Assembly (NCBI GenBank): GCA_965223215.1
Contig: CBDCVZ010000010.1
Location: 6,386,001 to 6,450,000, forward strand
DNA from: JABDMH01 sp965223215
Lineage (GTDB): Bacteria > Bacteroidota > Bacteroidia > Chitinophagales > Saprospiraceae
Reading direction: 5' to 3'
DNA: 64,000 nucleotides
Part shown: piece by piece, positions 61,740 through 64,000 of the stretch
Position numbering within the stretch: the stretch's first letter is position 1
How the letters are laid out: each line of letters opens with the position of its first letter
Notes under the pieces: model-generated
Database searches by the model: none
What the model was told of the DNA's origin: nothing
The model's input: the letters and a program-made list of their open reading frames with translations, nothing else
Translations under genes and position numbers: made by a program

Positions 61740-63425
61740 TTGAACACACCCACTAAAGATTTTCCATTGGGCCAAAAAATAGATCCTATTACAGGGTTGT
61801 TCACCCTTTTGTCCTTGCTAATACTAGTGGGCAGCATTCTCTTCGTGCCAGAACAGTTGCAGCTCCGATCAGAGGAGCCCAGACGTGCCATTGTCGCTAT
61901 GGAGATGATCTTTTCGGGTGACTTCCTCAAACCGCAGTTAAATGGCTGGCCATATTACAATAAGCCACCCTTGTTTTCTTGGGTGCTAGCGGTCTTCATG
62001 AAAGTATTTAATTCATTTGATGAATGGGTGGTGCGTCTTCCCGGGTTACTTGCGTTTGTGATCACTGGAGGATTAATATTTCGGGTTTCTGCTAGCCGCA
62101 TGAATGCTCAGGCTGCCTTGTTTGGTTCCTTATTCTTTCTCACTGGGGGCGAGATACTCTTCTACGGCCTCGTCATGGCTGGCCAGATAGATCTGTTCTT
62201 CACACTGTTGACCTTTCTGCAAATGATGACCTTATATCTAGGTCTAGTAGGAGCGCCTGGCGGGCAAGCGAGATATTTATTGTGGTCGGCATTTTTTTTG
62301 GCGTTGGGCACCTTGACTAAGGGCTTACCATCAATCGCCTTTCACGTTTTGACCCTCTTGGGTTGGGCCATTGCAAATCGCTCCCTGAAGCCGCTCTGGA
62401 AGTGGGAGCACTTGGCTGGCATGGTGATATGGCTATTTGTGGTTGGAGGATATTTTTTTTGGTATCATCATTCAGGAGGTGAAGCCTGGATTTATCTTAT
62501 AAATCTCTATAAGGAAGCCTCTCAAAAATCTGGCTTGGAAGGTTCATGGTCAGATGTAGTGCAAAATTTTATTGAATTTCCATTTCTCTTTTTGAAATCC
62601 ATGCTTCCCTGGAGTATCATGCTGGTATTACTTTTTTTGAAGCGAATTCGAAATACACTTTGGAAACATTCACTGGGCAAGTTTTCCCTGGTATTCATCG
62701 GTGCAAACATCCTGCTGTACTGGTCCGCCAACTATATTTCATTGCGCTATATTTATCCATTCCTGCCCTTCTTGGCTATTATTTTAGGCCTCGTGGTGGA
62801 CCATGGATTTCGATGGAGACCGATGCGATTATTGCACTACCTGGTTTTGCTACTAATCATTTTGCCGCCGCTTGGTTTTGCGGCCATTCCTTTATTAGAC
62901 CTAGGCATCTTGGTGAGTCATTACGGATGGAAATTAGCCATTATAGCTTTGTCAGGGGCTCTGCTGCTCTTCAGCCAAAAAAAATGGAAAGACAAACAAG
63001 TGTTTATTGGGGTCCTAGCCATCGTCCTGATCAAGGTATATAGTATCTGGATCTACTATCCGCAGCGTGCTGCCGATGATCGGAATGACAATCTATATGG
63101 ACAAGTCATCCAATACCTACCCATTATTGGCACCAGCCCGGTTGGACTCTATGGAGATCCGTTGGATGTCGTTAGAGATGCCTCCATTGGACCATTGAAG
63201 TTTGGTGAAGTTGCTTTTCAAGAGGCTATGCAGGTGTCATTCCAACACATATATTACATTGAACGCCACCGAGAAGAAATCATGCCATTTCATTCCACCA
63301 TGATACCCGACTACATCTATCTCGCGAGAAGAGACGATGTCGTGGACCTGCCCGTAACGATACTCTATTCCTTTGTGGATGATTGGAAGAATCAGCCGTT
63401 GGTTCTATGCACCCTGTCTCGATGA
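61740..63425 (+). CDS. GT39/ArnT-type membrane glycosyltransferase
   Basis: The best start is TTG at 61740 (no ATG precedes the signature), giving 561 residues. It has about 11-12 hydrophobic helices in the first ~440 residues and a soluble periplasmic C-terminal part. The signature region SEEPRRAIVAMEMIFSGDFL then PYYNKPPLFSW matches the first periplasmic loop of polyprenyl-phosphate-dependent PMT/ArnT enzymes, with the acidic Glu next to Pro-Arg-Arg. It would transfer a sugar from undecaprenyl phosphate to a lipid or glycan. No glycan genes flank it here. Confidence 0.88.
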   Translation: MNTPTKDFPLGQKIDPITGLFTLLSLLILVGSILFVPEQLQLRSEEPRRAIVAMEMIFSGDFLKPQLNGWPYYNKPPLFSWVLAVFMKVFNSFDEWVVRLPGLLAFVITGGLIFRVSASRMNAQAALFGSLFFLTGGEILFYGLVMAGQIDLFFTLLTFLQMMTLYLGLVGAPGGQARYLLWSAFFLALGTLTKGLPSIAFHVLTLLGWAIANRSLKPLWKWEHLAGMVIWLFVVGGYFFWYHHSGGEAWIYLINLYKEASQKSGLEGSWSDVVQNFIEFPFLFLKSMLPWSIMLVLLFLKRIRNTLWKHSLGKFSLVFIGANILLYWSANYISLRYIYPFLPFLAIILGLVVDHGFRWRPMRLLHYLVLLLIILPPLGFAAIPLLDLGILVSHYGWKLAIIALSGALLLFSQKKWKDKQVFIGVLAIVLIKVYSIWIYYPQRAADDRNDNLYGQVIQYLPIIGTSPVGLYGDPLDVVRDASIGPLKFGEVAFQEAMQVSFQHIYYIERHREEIMPFHSTMIPDYIYLARRDDVVDLPVTILYSFVDDWKNQPLVLCTLSR

Positions 63426-63603
63426 CACGTTACCTGAGGAAGATAAAAATGGATTTACAAACTCATGGTCATCATTACCACGATGATCAGAATTGAGTGG
63501 TCTAGGTGGGATTAAAGCCCAAACTTTGCAAAAAAAATCCCCTTTTACCAGGAGATTTGCCGTAACAATTGTATTTACCTTTGATAGATACAAATTGCGA
63601 TCC

Positions 63604-64000
63604 GTGGTGGACGAAGTAATCAAGGTGATGATAGTGGACGATCATCAAGTCTTAATTGATGGCATTAAATCAATATTGACGACAGTTCAGGATATCATAC
63701 CTGTGGCAGAGGCTCGAAGTGGGCAGGCTGCGCTCAGATTAATTCAGGAGGTAGATGTCGATATCATTTTGCTCGATATCAGTATGCCGGAAATGGATGG
63801 TTTGGAAACTTGTAAGCGACTCCTGGAGTTGCAACCTAAGCTCAAGATTATTGCACTCACTATGCATCAGGAATACACCTTTATTCAAAACATGTTAGAC
63901 CAGGGTGCCAAGGGATATCTGCTGAAAAGCAGTGGAAGGGATGAGATTTTACTGGCGATTCGACAGGTGTTCGGCGATCGGAGTTACCTCAACTCAGATG
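63604..64000 (+). CDS. NarL/FixJ-type response regulator, cut by window end
   Basis: From about 63604 (GTG; an ATG exists at 63628) the frame reads KVMIVDDHQVLIDGI, with a phospho-acceptor Asp in ILLDISMPEMDGLETC, the Thr in IIALTMHQEYTF and the Lys in GYLLKSSGRDEI. This is a full receiver domain, and the spacing after it (FGDRSYLNSD) is where a LuxR-type HTH should start beyond the window. The start codon is uncertain. It follows the glycosyltransferase by about 180 bp. Confidence 0.88.
   Translation, partial: MVDEVIKVMIVDDHQVLIDGIKSILTTVQDIIPVAEARSGQAALRLIQEVDVDIILLDISMPEMDGLETCKRLLELQPKLKIIALTMHQEYTFIQNMLDQGAKGYLLKSSGRDEILLAIRQVFGDRSYLNSD

Noticed and set aside
63405..63623. Minus-strand 72-residue frame between the glycosyltransferase and the last regulator
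   Set aside because: Low complexity with no start context; overlaps the probable start of the regulator on the other strand.
1..64000. Search for CRISPR arrays, tRNA, rRNA, insertion sequences, integrases
   Set aside because: No regularly spaced repeats, cloverleaf-like segments, transposase motifs or paired terminal repeats were seen on either strand.

Overview
The window is chromosomal DNA from a member of the Bacteroidota, most likely a Saprospiria-type environmental bacterium. The evidence is two type IX secretion (T9SS) C-terminal sorting domains, a TonB-dependent receptor behind a cobalamin riboswitch, two LytS/LytTR sensor-regulator pairs, an ECF sigma/anti-sigma/DUF4097 cluster, many lipoproteins and secreted hydrolases, and starts without strong Shine-Dalgarno sequences. 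I see no rRNA, tRNA, CRISPR array, transposase, integrase or phage gene. The taxonomic call is inference from gene content.

Layout. 1-46: 5' end of a leftward FAD-dependent oxidoreductase. 167-4022: S41 peptidase, DinB protein, alpha/beta hydrolase. 4333-4668: two fused gene remnants (receiver domain and SDR tail). 4844-6643: LytTR regulator and LytS kinase. 6858-8938: secreted ankyrin protein and a truncated S41 peptidase. 8974-12164 (minus): SDR, GntP-type permease, CBM9-like protein. 12411-18390 (plus): exported SelA/DgaE-like PLP enzyme, two exported amidohydrolases and a lipoprotein dehydrogenase-cytochrome c, divergent from the permease block; together these look like an organic-acid or amino-sugar-acid catabolic locus. 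18569-19651: secreted triple-repeat crystallin-like protein. 20282-22367 (minus): sulfide:quinone oxidoreductase, TusE/DsrC and DsrE, with a perfect CRP-type operator upstream. 22488-29349: DUF6122 membrane protein, lipoprotein, beta-lactamase-fold hydrolase plus trypsin-like protease, FtsX-type permease. 29534-31558 (minus): DUF4097 protein, anti-sigma-like protein, ECF sigma. 31688-32931: amidohydrolase whose signal peptide is out of frame. 32984-34707: second LytTR/LytS pair. 35012-38175 (minus): DUF4465 protein, BtuB-like receptor, cobalamin riboswitch.

38355-41094: AraC regulator, DUF4287 protein, DoxX-like and ICMT-like membrane proteins. 41188-45312: a 1374-residue lipoprotein joining an SGNH-like domain, a dehydrogenase-type propeller, HEAT-like repeats and cytochrome c. 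45520-48046 (minus): small unknown protein, MtnA, methyltransferase. 48268-51664 (minus): tandem di-heme cytochrome c peroxidases; the upstream copy is preceded by two identical FNR-like palindromes 22 bp apart. 52502-56964: sortilin-like BNR-repeat protein and a convergent serine hydrolase. 57202-61522: alginate-lyase-fold lipoprotein, T9SS beta-helix protein and ankyrin protein. 61740-64000: GT39-type glycosyltransferase and a NarL-type receiver cut by the window end.

Themes are periplasmic redox chemistry (four c-type cytochrome proteins, SQR), secreted carbohydrate and organic-acid catabolism, and local gene decay (4333-4668, 8870-9022, 31688-31735). The strongest candidate for a little-described system is the 12411-18390 operon, in which a PLP-dependent enzyme appears to be exported together with its presumed pathway partners.
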